DNA of 64,000 nucleotides from Saxidomus purpurata (lineage: Eukaryota; Mollusca; Bivalvia; Venerida; Veneridae). Location: the NCBI GenBank assembly GCA_022818135.1, contig JAFMSR010000012.1, positions 7,555,570-7,619,569 of the forward strand, written 5' to 3'. Shown piece after piece: positions 10,024-23,300 of this stretch (its first letter is position 1; each line of letters begins with the position of its first letter). The position numbers were made by a program, and so were the translations under genes. Below the pieces are notes generated by a model. That model searched no databases. It saw only the letters and a list, made by a program, of their open reading frames with translations, and was not told where the DNA came from.

Positions 10024-13000
10024 ATCCACCCAGTTCACTTGACCATGCCGGTTAAAGCAGGCTGCCTGCTAAACAAGGTTTTTTTTTCATGCCGTATTTT
10101 GTGTTAACGGGATCATGGTCTGTGCCAAATAAGCCAACATTTTGTAAAAACCAAGTCCTGGATAAGACAGGTTTTATTCTACATTAATTGTACTACACAA
10201 ATATGCTGTTAAAATTTCCATTTATATTGTTACCTTTCTTTTTTATCTTTTTCACACAACTCAAGCAATTTAAACAAGAAAGATCTTATGACTGCTTTAC
10301 AATGTTTATCATGTTTACAATCTTGAAACTATTCATTGTAAAAATCTTCCTCATACTTTGTTTCAAATAAATCTTTCTTGTTCTTCCTTTACTGGTAAAT
10401 GTAATTTCCTTGTGTTTACCTTTCACATATTCATCTACATTCCAGTTTGAAACAAGAGCTGTCCCTCACAAGTGACGAATGCCCCCGAAAGAGGTGCCTC
10501 ACAGTCTGTGTCCTCTCCATGTGCTCAATAAATGTGCTATGTAATTTTAAAATCCTTCCATGCATGACAGAGTAACCATGCATACAGTTTTCCATTACTT
10601 TAAACACTAAGTGTGACCTTGACCTTTGAGGTAGGGACTTGGGTCTTGCACGCGACACATCCGCTTGATGTGCTAGACATTTGTGCCAAGTTATTTTAAA
10701 ATCATTCAAAGCATGATAAAGTTATAGTCCGGACACAAATGTATGCATATATACAGGATTCCATTACCTATAAACTCTAAGTGTGACCTTGTCCTTTGTG
10801 GTAGGGATGTGGGTCTTGCACGCGATACGTCATCTTATGTGCTAGACATTTGTGCCAAATTATTTTAAAATCCTGCAATGCATGACAAAGTTACAGTCCG
10901 GACACGAATGTGTGCATATGTGCATATATAGAGGAATCCATTACCTTCAAACACTAAGGTTGACCTTGACCTTTAAGCTAGGGACGTGGGTCTTGCACGC
11001 GATACGTCGTCTTGATGTGCTAGACATTTGTGCAAAGTTATTTTAAAATCCTTCAATGCATGACAAAGTTACAGTCCGGACACGAATGTGTGCATATATG
11101 CATATATAGAGGAATCCGTTACCTTCAAACTCTAAGTTTGACCTTGACCTTTGAGCTAGGGACGTGGGTCTTGTACGCGACACGTCGTCTTGATGTGCTA
11201 GACATTTGTGCCAAGTTATTTTAAAATCCTTAAATGCAGGACAAAGTTACAGTCCGGACACGAATGTGTGCATATATGCATATATAGAGAAATCCATTAC
11301 CTTCAAACTCTAAGTATGACCTTGACCTTTGAGCTAGGGACGTGGGTCTTGTACGCGACACGTCGTCTTGATGTGCTAGACATTTGTGCAAAGTTATTTT
11401 AAAATCCTTCAATGCATGACAAAGTTACAGTCCGGACACGAATGTGTGCATATATGCATATATAGAGGAATCCGTTACCTTCAAACTCTAAGTTTGACCT
11501 TGACCTTTGAGCTAGGGACGTGGGTCTTGTACGCGACACGTCGTCTTGATGTGCTAGACATTTGTGCCAAGTTATTTTAAAATCCTTAAATGCATGACAA
11601 AGTTACAGTCCGGACACGAATGTGTGCATATATGCATATATAGAGAAATCCATTACCTTCAAACTCTAACTATGACCTTGACCTTTGAGCTAGGGACGTG
11701 GGTCTTGTACGCGACACGTCGTCTTGATGTGCTAGACATTTGTGCCTAGTTATTTTAAAATCCTTCAATTCATGACAAAGTTACAGTCCGGACACGAATG
11801 TGTGCATATATAGAGGATTCCATAACCTTCATACTCCAAGTGTGACCTTGACCTTTTTGAGGTAGGGATGTGGGTCTTGCACGCGACACGGCGTCTTGAT
11901 GTGCTAGACATGTGTGCTAAGTTATTTTAAAATCCTACAATGCATGACAGAGTTACATCCACCCAGTTCACTTGACCATGCCGGTTAAAGCAGGCTGCCT
12001 GCTAAACAAGGTTTTTTTTTTCATGCCGTATTTTGTGTTAACGGGATCATGGTCTGTGCCAAATAAGCCAACATTTTGTAAAAACCAAGTCCTGGATAAG
12101 ACAGGTTTTATTCTACATTAATTGTACTACACAAATATGCTGTTAAAATTTCCATTTATATTGTTACCTTTCTTTTTTATCTTTTTCACACAACTCAAGC
12201 AATTTAAACAAGAAAGATCTTATGACTGCTTTACAATGTTTATCATGTTTACAATCTTGAAACTATTCATTGTAAAAATCTTCCTCATACTTTGTTTCAA
12301 ATAAATCTTTCTTGTTCTTCCTTTACTGGTAAATATAATTTCCTTGTGTTTACCTTTCACATATTCATCTACATTCCAGTTTGAAACAAGAGCTGTCCCT
12401 CACAAGTGACGAATGCCCCCGAAAGAGGTGCCTCACAGTCTGTGTCCTCTCCATGTGCTCAATAAATGTGCTATGTAATTTTAAAATCCTTCCATGCATG
12501 ACAGAGTAACCATGCATACAGTTTTCCATTACTTTAAACACTAAGTGTGACCTTGACCTTTGAGGTAGGGACTTGGGTCTTGCACGCGACACATCCGCTG
12601 GATGTGCTAGACATTTGTGCCAAGTTATTTTAAAATCATTCAAAGCATGATAAAGTTATAGTCCGGACACAAATGTATGCATATATACAGGATTCCATTA
12701 CCTATAAACTCTAAGTGTGACCTTGTCCTTTGTGGTAGGGATGTGGGTCTTGCACGCGATACGTCATCTTATGTGCTAGACATTTGTGCCAAATTATTTT
12801 AAAATCCTGCAATGCATGACAAAGTTACAGTCCGGACACGAATGTGTGCATATGTGCATATATAGAGGAATCCATTACCTTCAAACACTAAGGTTGACCT
12901 TGACCTTTAAGCTAGGGACGTGGGTCTTGCACGCGATACGTCGTCTTGATGTGCTAGACATTTGTGCAAAGTTATTTTAAAATCCTTCAATGCATGACAA

Positions 13001-14547
13001 AGTTACAGTCCGGACACGAATGTGTGCATATATGCATATATAGAGGAATCCGTTACCTTCAAACTCTAAGTTTGACCTTGACCTTTGAGCTAGGGACGTG
13101 GGTCTTGTACGCGACACGTCGTCTTGATGTGCTAGACATTTGTGCCAAGTTATTTTAAAATCCTTAAATGCAGGACAAAGTTACAGTCCGGACACGAATG
13201 TGTGCATATATGCATATATAGAGAAATCCATTACCTTCAAACTCTAAGTATGACCTTGACCTTTGAGCTAGGGACGTGGGTCTTGTACGCGACACGTCGT
13301 CTTGATGTGCTAGACATTTGTGCAAAGTTATTTTAAAATCCTTCAATGCATGACAAAGTTACAGTCCGGACACGAATGTGTGCATATATGCATATATAGA
13401 GGAATCCGTTACCTTCAAACTCTAAGTTTGACCTTGACCTTTGAGCTAGGGACGTGGGTCTTGTACGCGACACGTCGTCTTGATGTGCTAGACATTTGTG
13501 CCAAGTTATTTTAAAATCCTTAAATGCATGACAAAGTTACAGTCCGGACACGAATGTGTGCATATATGCATATATAGAGAAATCCATTACCTTCAAACTC
13601 TAACTATGACCTTGACCTTTGAGCTAGGGACGTGGGTCTTGTACGCGACACGTCGTCTTGATGTGCTAGACATTTGTGCCTAGTTATTTTAAAATCCTTC
13701 AATTCATGACAAAGTTACAGTCCGGACACGAATGTGTGCATATATAGAGGATTCCATAACGTTCATACTCCAAGTGTGACCTTGACCTTTTTGAGGTAGG
13801 GATGTGGGTCTTGCACGCGACACGGCGTCTTGATGTGCTAGACATGTGTGCTAAGTTATTTTAAAATCCTACAATGCATGACAGAGTTACATCCACCCAG
13901 TTCACTTGACCATGCCGGTTAAAGCAGGCTGCCTGCTAAACAAGGTTTTTTTTTCATGCCGTATTTTGTGTTAACGGGATCATGGTCTGTGCCAAATAAG
14001 CCAACATTTTGTAAAAACCAAGTCCTGGATAAGACAGGTTTTATTCTACATTAATTGTACTACACAAATATGCTGTTAAAATTTCCATTTATATTGTTAC
14101 CTTTCTTTTTTATCTTTTTCACACAACTCAAGCAATTTAAACAAGAAAGATCTTATGACTGCTTTACAATGTTTATCATGTTTACAATCTTGAAACTATT
14201 CATTGTAAAAATCTTCCTCATACTTTGTTTCAAATAAATCTTTCTTGTTCTTCCTTTACTGGTAAATATAATTTCCTTGTGTTTACCTTTCACATATTCA
14301 TCTACATTCCAGTTTGAAACAAGAGCTGTCCCTCACAAGTGACGAATGCCCCCGAAAGAGGTGCCTCACAGTCTGTGTCCTCTCCATGTGCTCAATAAAT
14401 GTGCTATGTAATTTTAAAATCCTTCCATGCATGACAGAGTAACCATGCATACAGTTTTCCATTACTTTAAACACTAAGTGTGACCTTGACCTTTGAGGTA
14501 GGGACGTGGGTCTTGAGGGATACGTCAGCATGTGCATGGTTTTAAAT

Positions 14548-14585
<38 letters not shown>

Positions 14586-14606
14586 TTGGGGTTTTTTTTT
14601 TTTTTT

Positions 14607-14643
<37 letters not shown>

Positions 14644-14659
14644 TTTTGTTTTTTGGGGG

Positions 14660-14734
<75 letters not shown>

Positions 14735-15440
14735 TAATATTATAAAAAGAAATTTTTTTTTTTTTTTTTTTTTATAAAAATATATTTTTTTTTAAAATTT
14801 ATTTTTTTCTTTTTTTTTTTAGATAGAGGGGTGGGTTTTTTACGCGACACATCCGCTGGATGTGCTAGACATTTGTGCCAAGTTATTTTAAAATCATTCA
14901 AAGCATGATAAAGTTATAGTCCGGACACAAATGTAATGCATATATACAGGAATCCATTACCTATAAACTCTAAGTGTGACCTTGTCCTTTGTGGTAGGGA
15001 TGTGGGTCTTGCACGCGATACGTCATCTTATGTGCTAGACATTTGTGCCAAATTATTTTAAAATCCTTCAATGCATGACAAAGTTACAGTCCGGACACGA
15101 ATGTGTGCATATATGCATATATAGAGGAATCCATTACCTTCAAACTCTAAGTATGACCTTGACCTTTGAGCTAGGGACGTGGGTCTTGTACGCGACACGT
15201 CGTCTTGATGTGCTAGACATTTGTGCCTAGTTATTTTAAAATCCTTCAATGCATGACAAAGTTACAGTCCGGACACGAATGTGTGCATATATAGAGGATT
15301 CCATAACGTTCATACTCCAAGTGTGACCTTGACCTTTTTGAGGTAGGGATGTGGGTCTTGCACGCGACACGGCGTCTTGATGTGCTAGACATGTGTGCTA
15401 AGTTATTTTAAAATCCTACAATGCATGACAGAGTTACAGT
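10024..15440. repeat. Three tandem copies of a roughly 1.93-kb segment
   Basis: Copy 1 (10024-11956) and copy 2 (11957-13890) are almost identical. Differences seen include a T-run of 9 versus 10, GTAAATG versus GTAAATA near 12330, and a C/G change near 13760. Copy 3 starts at 13891, keeps about 620 bp, is broken by a homopolymer block at 14549-14820, and continues with fewer 178-bp monomers. Each copy contains about 430 bp of non-satellite flank plus the 3' end and monomers of the adjacent satellite element, so the duplication is of a chromosomal segment, not of the mobile element alone. Junctions read GTTACATCCACCC, with 2-bp microhomology (CA) between the parental ends. Confidence 0.92.
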
Positions 15441-15530
15441 CCGGACACGAATTGTAAGTGGGGACGCACAGACGGACGGACAGACGGACGGACGGTGCGA
15501 TTTTAATATGCCACCCTTCGGAGCATAAAA
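10451..15530 (-). mobile_element. Satellite-bearing mobile element, 178-bp monomers (minus orientation, internally amplified)
   Basis: The minus-strand 5' end near 15530 reads ATGCTCCGAAGGGTGGCAT followed by a CCGTCCGTCTG run. The minus-strand 3' end is GGGACAGCTCTTGTT at 10451. Between them are many 178-bp monomers containing GTCCGGACACGAATGTGTGC, CTAGGGACGTGGGTCTTG and GTGCTAGACATTTGTGC. The single-copy-length relative at 30514-31398 lies in the opposite orientation. The apparent 60-64-residue ORFs repeated every 178 bp are by-products of the monomer and are not genes. The termini plus tandem core resemble bivalve pearl-like or Helitron-like non-autonomous elements; the family assignment is inference. 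Confidence 0.75.
14549..14820. repeat. Poly-G then poly-T block, probable sequence artefact
   Basis: About 35 Gs are followed by long T runs interrupted only by short G runs, then T-rich sequence with a few A. It sits exactly where copy 3 of the 1.93-kb repeat should continue, and the homologous sequence resumes at about 14839. The translated poly-Gly/poly-Phe frames are meaningless. A similar block occurs at 36230-36394. Confidence 0.7.
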
Positions 15531-15559
15531 ACAACAAAAAAAAAACAACAGGACTTCAA

Positions 15560-16059
15560 ATGTTCCAGGGCGATATATGTCAAAAACAAATATTTTGTGT
15601 CTGTGAAAAGTTCATTCAAAATCCCTCAATGTATAACAACCTTGTCCGCTATATAATCTTATACATGTAGTTACAATTCTTTGCTGCAAGCCCTACCTTG
15701 ACCTTCAATGAGAGGAGTTAATTAAAGTACATGTTTTGTATCCTGAGGTAATTGGTTTTGTGAATCATTTAAATTTATGTACATTTCTGTATAACAAAGT
15801 TATGCCCAAGACATGAAGAATGTGTATTGTTATAAAATCCAGTGTGGTAGGTTTGAGCCCCAAGTGCTTCCTTGACCTTCAGGCAAGGGTGGGTTTACAG
15901 AAAACTTCATTACAACATTAGTTTCCGTACTAAAATTATTTGTGTATTAACTTTGTAATAAGTTTGAGCCCCATGCCCAACCTTGACCTTCAGTTTGGCT
16001 TCAAGCCAGGGACCTTAGTGTTGTGCACAACACATTGACTTGATGTGATTGCATTAAAT
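15560..16059. repeat. Degenerate tandem monomers of another satellite family
   Basis: Phrases like TGACCTTCA(A/G) preceded by GCCCTACCTTGACC, GTGCTTCCTTGACC and GCCCAACCTTGACC recur at about 15700, 15870 and 15980, together with AAAGTTATGCCC-type sequence. This suggests an old array abutting the 178-bp array. No gene was seen. Confidence 0.4.
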
Positions 16060-16222
16060 TACAGCAAAACCACACAATATAAAGACCAACATCGCTATTA
16101 AGACCAGACATTTCAGAACCAAATGCTCAGTTACATAGTAAAAAGGCCTTGCTAAAATGATTCATTAAAAAGGCCACTTTTTACTGGTCCGAATGGTGGT
16201 CTCAATACAGGAACTTTACTGT
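16060..16222. mobile_element. Short inverted-repeat element (MITE), about 163 bp
   Basis: The left end TACAGCAAAACCACACAATA and the right end, whose reverse complement is TACAGTAAAGTTCCTGTATT, form imperfect terminal repeats, with AAAGACCA.. and GAGACCACC.. as matching subterminal blocks. No coding capacity. The TA at the ends suggests Tc1/mariner-type mobilisation. Confidence 0.5.
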
Positions 16223-16929
16223 ATTTCAAAAAATACCAGTGTCAAAGAATGCCATGCTTTGGACACAAAGTATTGATATATAATAACAAAGTTCCAAATT
16301 ATCCCTGTTTGACTCTTGAGACAGTGCAACTCTAACCTTGTAAGTACGCAGTTGGAAGTTTAAGCAGTACAACAGTAAAAAACATTATATGTTTATACAT
16401 GTACACTGAAGTTTTTTAGAACTCATTTTACACAGATGTATAGCAAAGTTATGATCCATGCATGAAGTATTCCTATGTGAACCTTATTCTAGATATGTAC
16501 ATGTTTACCTTGACATTGGAGGTCCCACACTTCCTTGTAGTATATTGTAGGTAAAGGTGTGAAGATATTTTCATATTGGTCCATTTGTGTAGTAGTGTCA
16601 GAGCGGACACAAAAAATTAGACAGACACCAATGTATACTTAATGTCTTTAAAGATTTAAGTAAATAAAATACTTTGTTCAAATCGATTTTTATTTGTGTC
16701 GTTGATTCAAGCCCTTACTTTTACATTTTATGTTTTTAGTACATGTATATCATTTTGGAGAAATTCATTTTTTCAACTGAAACTGTGAAGGAGCAGCTAT
16801 AAAACAGAATCCATACTGATAAGCATAGTCTTGCTTCAAGTACCCTGAATAAGTACACAAGTCTGGAAAGGTGTTTCACAATTATATAAATGCACAAGAA
16901 AACTGCAAAACAAAACCATAAAAATAATC

Positions 16930-16935
16930 TTTATT
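16930..16935 (-). terminator. Polyadenylation signal of the dysbindin gene
   Basis: AATAAA on the - strand, about 110 bp after the stop codon at 17041-17043, in the context GTAAATAAAGATT. It is the first canonical signal downstream and gives a short 3' UTR. Confidence 0.6.
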
Positions 16936-17040
16936 TACCCAATAACAATAAATTATAGTTACATAGATCAATCTTGCATAGGAAGACCACGGCCTGTTAA
17001 AACAGTCTTGAGAATAATTTTAATACACTTTAATACACTA

Positions 17041-17375
17041 TCATTGTTCTTTGTCCTCAGTGTCTTCAGGAAGACTGGAATGGTTCTCAGTATCAGTGCT
17101 GGCACTCTGAACTGATTCAGGTACATTTTTTGAATCTATTTGAGAGCCAGTCTGGTTTTCTAAATCTGCTGAGTCATCTCTAACTAACAAATCTGTTTCA
17201 GATGGGTTTGCTGATTCAGGGGAGGTAACTCCACTTGTCGAAGAATCATTTGCTGCTGGTGAAGCTACTCCTGAAGATAAATCTGTCTCCGAAGGTGATG
17301 TAATATCTGGTATTATTTCAAAATCAGGTCCCTCTTTTTCACTTACTGCAGTTTCCTCCGAGACATCATCATTTA
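17041..17375 (-). CDS. DTNBP1: DTNBP1 last coding exon
   Basis: The acceptor CTTTTCAG precedes 17375. It encodes an acidic tail (N-D-D-V-S-E-E ... P-E-D-T-E-D-K-E-Q-stop) rich in S, T, D and E. The first two bases complete the codon begun by G at the end of the preceding exon. Confidence 0.88.
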
Positions 17376-20300
17376 CTGAAAAGCAAACAGTGAAATTCTC
17401 AATATACAGAGAGTCACTGCCATTTTATATCTGCTCCAACTACATGTATACACGTGTCACTGTCCGTGCATGTGTCTAATGGCAAACTTATTGAAACCTT
17501 TATTCAAAATGCAAGTGTTAGATGATAGATACTGGACCACTAAGTTCCAAAGACCAAATAATCCAAGTAAGTTTCAAAGTCTGTTAGTCTGTTAACCCCA
17601 CATAGCTTATCAATGTTTGCATTTGATTTTTGCCAATGACTGGTCAATAAATTTAAATCACCGGAAAGGATCATACAAGACTAAAGCTATTTATGTTTAT
17701 AAGCTACTTACACACAAAGTTTCATGGCAATACCTTGTTCCTATTTGCAGGAAACCGTTTTTCTATAATTAATAAGTAATTAGTAAGACCGACATTGAAC
17801 TTGACCTCCAGGGACTTGAAATGCCGCTACCTACATACCAAGTTTCATTGCAATACCTCATACAACTAAATTTATCAAACCGAAACAGCCTGTTTGACTC
17901 CACCCGACCAACCCTAAATCTAATTTCAAGGATTTTCATTAAAAACTTGGGTTATAAAGGTTTCAAATCCTCCATTCAAGAGATGATTACTTCTATCCAG
18001 AAATGGGTAGTAAAATTTCAGAAGTAGATACCAGATGGTGTGTCCGCAGACTCGAGGAAAGCATCGAGAGCTCCTTCGTCCTCTTCTATCTCTATCTCTG
18101 CTAAATCAAGCTTCTTCTCACTCTCTGATGTACTGGGTGACCCTAAATATAAATTTATAAGGATAAATCATGCTTCATATGAAAATTGAAAATGAAAGGT
18201 CTATGCTTTTAATTGAGTCATAAATCTACACAATAATTCAGTCATGAATCTACACATTAGTTCTGTCATAAATCTACACAATAATTAAGTCATTAATCTA
18301 CACCATAATTCAGTCATAAATGTACACATTAGTTCAGTCAGACAGTCTATTATTAGCCCTTTATGACAAAGGTTTTCAAATACAATGTGATGGGTCTGAT
18401 GACATCACAGTGACCACATAAGCAACTTACGTCCAGGTTTTCCATGTTTCTTATAGTAATCAACTTCTTTAGCGAACTGTTCATCGTACGCAATCTGTTT
18501 CTCATGCAGTAAATGTTGCCTCTTTTTGTTCACTTGCTCTACTTTTTGTGCATGTTCTTTGGCTAACTGGACTGAAGAATATAGTATTAATGAATATTCA
18601 TAGACAAAGAAAATGACCAATTTCTATACAGCCAAAGTTTTTGGTCACATGGACATGAAACTTCATGAGATAAACATTTGACCAAAATTATATGAATATC
18701 CTTCAAGAGGTTTAGGAAACCATAATACCCCCCTTCCACTTTGTGTCAGGGGAAAATAAATCACATAATTATTGCTGAGATAATATTCTTTTTAAGCTTT
18801 TACTTGTCTTCCAATCTTAAATCTAATCTAGCCTGGTGATGAAGTAATAACAAAATATAGTGACATCGCACTCAGATTTTGGAACAATCACTGAGTAAAA
18901 AAAAGGTATAGGTATGCATCAAAGATTCTTTTGGATCTAACATATTACTTGCATAAGACAAAACATAGAATGTGCAAAATTGTTGATCTTTACAAATGAA
19001 ATTGTGCTTGAATTTTGTAATCGAGTTGTTGCATAAACCATATTCTGTCAAAAAGGATGGTCTACTTGAATTTTCCAAACTACACTTACATTGTCAGATC
19101 CATGGTTGCGTTTTTAATGTTGTTAAGTATATATCTATAAACTGGAATTAGTGACACCAGGAACCAACCTTTGTATCTCTGTAGTTCATGTTCTTTCTTC
19201 ATTTTATAAACAGCGAGTTGTTTATGATGAGATGTTACATTTCTCCTGAACTCTTGTTCCTCACACAAGTTTTCAAGGTGTACAAGGGCCGCTTCAACTT
19301 TGTCATATTCCTCCTCTACCAATGCTGCAAACAGTATACATGTGCTTTACATTAACTATATACATGTTCCCCGATAAGTCTAAAGAACGGCTCTGTCAAT
19401 CTTTCAATTTGAGCAATACAATCGAGAGCTCAAAAGTGATGTCAGTGAAAATTCATTACTGCAAGTCTTTATATTTGTGAGTTGTTTATTTCCAAATTTC
19501 TCAATTTTCTTTTTATTCCCGAGTTTTTGAATTCGCGGCGCTTTATATACTATTGTTTGTTTGCTATTTCAGCGAGTTTGGTGAAATCACTAGGACAAAC
19601 ATCCTGACCAAGTTTCGTGACAATTGAGGAAAAAAGCTTGCTAAAAAAACAACTTTTACAGGAAATGAGTAGTGGACTGTGTAGATCATGATCAGACTGC
19701 TGGGTGAACAGCATCTACACAAGTCACAAAGGCCGACTGTTTAATACAATACAGGGCTCTAGCCTGACCTCCTGCTTTATTAGAAAAAACATTACTTTAT
19801 CCTTAATGTTGGTTTTCACACGACAAGGCTCAAGTTATCAAAAAGAAACCAACCCAAGGAATCTGTAATGGTCTGTAGCTGAGAAATCAGTGTTGGTAGG
19901 CGGGATGCTTCCTCGTGAAACCTCATAAAAATCTCACTCTGTTTATCGCAGTAGATGTACATGCTGCCAATCTGAATATCTACATCCTGCAGGTTAATAG
20001 ATGGTACAATGAGCAGACAAACTACGGATACACATGTATGTAATGTTGAGCTGCATTGGTGAGTGGTCTCGTGCTCGCCTCATGATCAGAGGGTTCTGGG
20101 TTCGATCCCTACTAGTACCATGGCGTTTGTGTCCTTGGGTAAGACACAAGACACAGATATTTCCACATTGTCTCTCTCTCTTCGAGACTGATTTCATCTG
20201 GAATGAGTCTCCAGAGCGATTAATCTAAGTTGTAAGAACTTGTTTTGCAATCAAGAATAACTAAGTTAGTATAAATTAAATGTTAAAGTTGACATTACAG

Positions 20301-23300
20301 TCATTCATACACAAACATAAATAGCAAGTTTAGGTTACTTCCTGGCAACAGCCTCCAAAAAGGTTATGAAAATAACTCATATGTAAGGAACTACTCTACA
20401 TCACACCAAAATAAAAGGTTTATATGTAAAGCCTTGATACAAATGTATAAACAAACCATTTTACAGTAGTGCTTTTTATGCTGCAGCTGTAAAGTCTCCC
20501 AATCTTTCTAGTCAGTGCTGTCATGCATAAAGCTTAGACTATTCACTTACAAGATCAGTTATTTGCAAAACCTTTTTAGTTGTATGTTTACCTCCACATC
20601 TGCCACTGCCAAATGGTCTAAGATGCTCATGTAAGGCTTGTATACTGATAGGATGAATAGCGAATTAGCGACCAATTTTCTACTGGTATATTATTCACAA
20701 TCAAATATGATTTAAAAATCTGAAGCCATGAAAATGTGCACCCTTTGAAAACATCAAAGTTCAATAAAATTTACAACACTGTAAATCGTTTTTGTGTGAC
20801 AATTGTAAGGCTTGTATTAATTGGCGAAAGGAGAATTTCTAAGTATATGCAAATATTGCAAAATTTACAATTAGCGAGTTCGAAAAATAGGGAAAATTAA
20901 ATCATCATGAATACTATCAAATTTATACTGGTATGACCAGCGACATGGTAAAATGGGCCTTCGACAAAATACTTGGAAACTAGCTTTCTTGCATATTTGA
21001 ACAAAAATCTTAAACCAAAATCAATTGGAAAATTTGTACACCCTTTGTACAAAAACATCATTTTAAGTATACCTAAGACATCAATATCCTCAAAAAAATT
21101 TACAAACCACTGTAAATTTACAGGTTAATAAATTTTGTTTGTAACAGCATCATTTATTTTGTTGAGCATTATGTACGGGCATTTTAAATCATATCTGGCG
21201 AAAGGCATCTCCGAATTCTCTAATAGGGTAAAGCCAATGTAAAAAAGAATCATTTCAACGTGTTGCCATAGTAATGTTTAGTTTTGAAGCAAATAGTAGT
21301 TTGTTGAGTAAAATAGTGGGAAATTTATCATGGTTTGCATTTAAAAAGGGGACAAAAATGTACATCTTTTTTTTTTTTATCAATTTTGTCGAATAATTAC
21401 CCAAGTTACAGTACAAGGTTGTATAGTATATACCTGTGCTTTTCTTGCGGTTTCCTCAGTGTATCCATACAAATCTTTCCAGGTATTTTCATTTCTGAAA
21501 ACAAGAATTACAAAACTGTGTCTTCCAACGTTCTTACACATATATCTTTTCATACAAATTACACTATACATGTAGTGACATTTCTATTAATAGTGGTCAT
21601 ACAAATTCCATGCTTTTAATGATGCTCAACGCTTTAATATCCCAATATTAAGATACAAAGCATAGAAGTACATTGCAGTATTAACAACTTACTAAACGTA
21701 TTTCATTTTTATGCGTTCGTACATTGTTAGAATAAGAATCACCAATGATGCAATATGCAAATGTAACATAAATAGAAGAACTAAAAGCATATAGTTATAG
21801 TTCCTATTTGGCAAAGATTGACTGTCAGACACAGTTCAATATATTGCCAATAAGTGCATGATGGCACAAATGTATACAGTATGCAAATTCAGTCAACACA
21901 GTTCAAAATGAATATACATTTTTTTGTAATTTCTTTTCATGGGGTTAAACAAAAATTCAATAGTATATCAGTTACTAAAAGATTGACAATCCCTAACAAT
22001 CATTCCTGGAAAGGACGAGTACTAGATCCTGACCATCAATCAGAAACCGTGAACTTCCTCATATAAAGAGACATCCTTGGTAGTGTGTCTTAGATGACTG
22101 TAAAACTTATAAAACAAAGACTTAGACTTTACCTGTGAAGAACATCTGCCCCAGCATCATAGTTGACAGTTGATGCAAAACGAAACCCACTTTCTGAAAT
22201 ATTTGGTTTCTCTGGTGAAACTGTTAGTGACTTCAAACTGGAAAAAATAATACATGATTCATAAATGTTTCTAAATTATCATGATATAACTAGATTTTAA
22301 ATTTTTGATTAGTGACATTAGCCACTCTCTTAAATTTGTATTAATGCTTGGACAGTCATTTCTGTCTGACCAGTCTGATTTTTACCCCTAACCCTTTTCT
22401 CACTGGTGCTTCATACTTAACCTTGACATAAGAAGCAACCTTGTTCTTAATCTTATTTTTGTCATAATCTTAACCTGGGGTCCTTTCATCAAAACCAACT
22501 CAGTTTTCAGTAAATGGCACAACACTTTGACGAGCGACAATACTATCACAGTGTTACCTTGTCTCTGTCAGGCTAGATTTGCAAACAAGATACAGTTACA
22601 AGAAAGATTCTAAGAACAACAAAGAAATTTGTATCTTTGTTAGATAGATAGATAGGTAGATTTATTTTAGTATATTACAGATGTACAATCATGGTTAAAA
22701 CAAACATGATGCATACATATACAGATAATTAGATGTATACACAAGTTTATAAACCAGGATATGCACATCAATACCAAGGATAACACAAACAAGAGTGCCA
22801 AACTGTCACAAAATACGCCCGTCAAGGAGGCATAACTCAGTATCTGGCAGTTCATTTGTTTTGTAAAACCTGCTAGAACTATAGAGCAGACAAGGCTAAT
22901 TCACCTGTTTGAACTATGAGCTGAGAAGGCTAATTTCATAATTTTCGATAATTCAAGGGCAACAAGAGCACTGTAATCAAGAGCAAATGCAGAGCAATAT
23001 CCACACAGTTATATGACGCTTGAACCCTAAGTGTGACCTTGACCTTGAAGTGAGCCATCCGGAACATGGCTTCTGCACATCATCTCAATGTGGTAAACAT
23101 TTGTGTCAGGTTTCTTCAAAATCATTCACGGGGTTCAAGAGTTACAGAGTGGAAGGGAAAAAAAGTCATATGACCTTTGAACCCCTAAGTTTGACCTTGA
23201 CCTTGAAGCGAGCCATCCGGAACATGGCTTCTGCACATCATCTCAATGTGGTAAACATTTGTGTCAGGTTTCTTCAAAATCATTCATGGGGTTCAAGAGT

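Noticed and set aside
14506..14777. Poly-glycine/poly-phenylalanine ORFs
   Set aside because: They only reflect the poly-G/poly-T block, which is probably a sequence artefact. The same applies to 36207-36415.
10852..15249. Families of 60-64-residue ORFs recurring every 178 bp on both strands
   Set aside because: They are produced by the satellite monomer; copies change and shift with the repeat, and no splice context or family motif exists.
20590..20650. Possible extra DTNBP1 exon on the - strand reading P-Y-M-S-I-L-D-H-L-A-V-A-D-V-E, with a GTAAAC donor
   Set aside because: The neighbouring exons at 21434-21494 and 19854-19986 join in phase without it and give exactly the human spacing between W and LP. 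The acceptor is weak and only one choice of AG keeps the frame. It could at most be a rare alternative exon.
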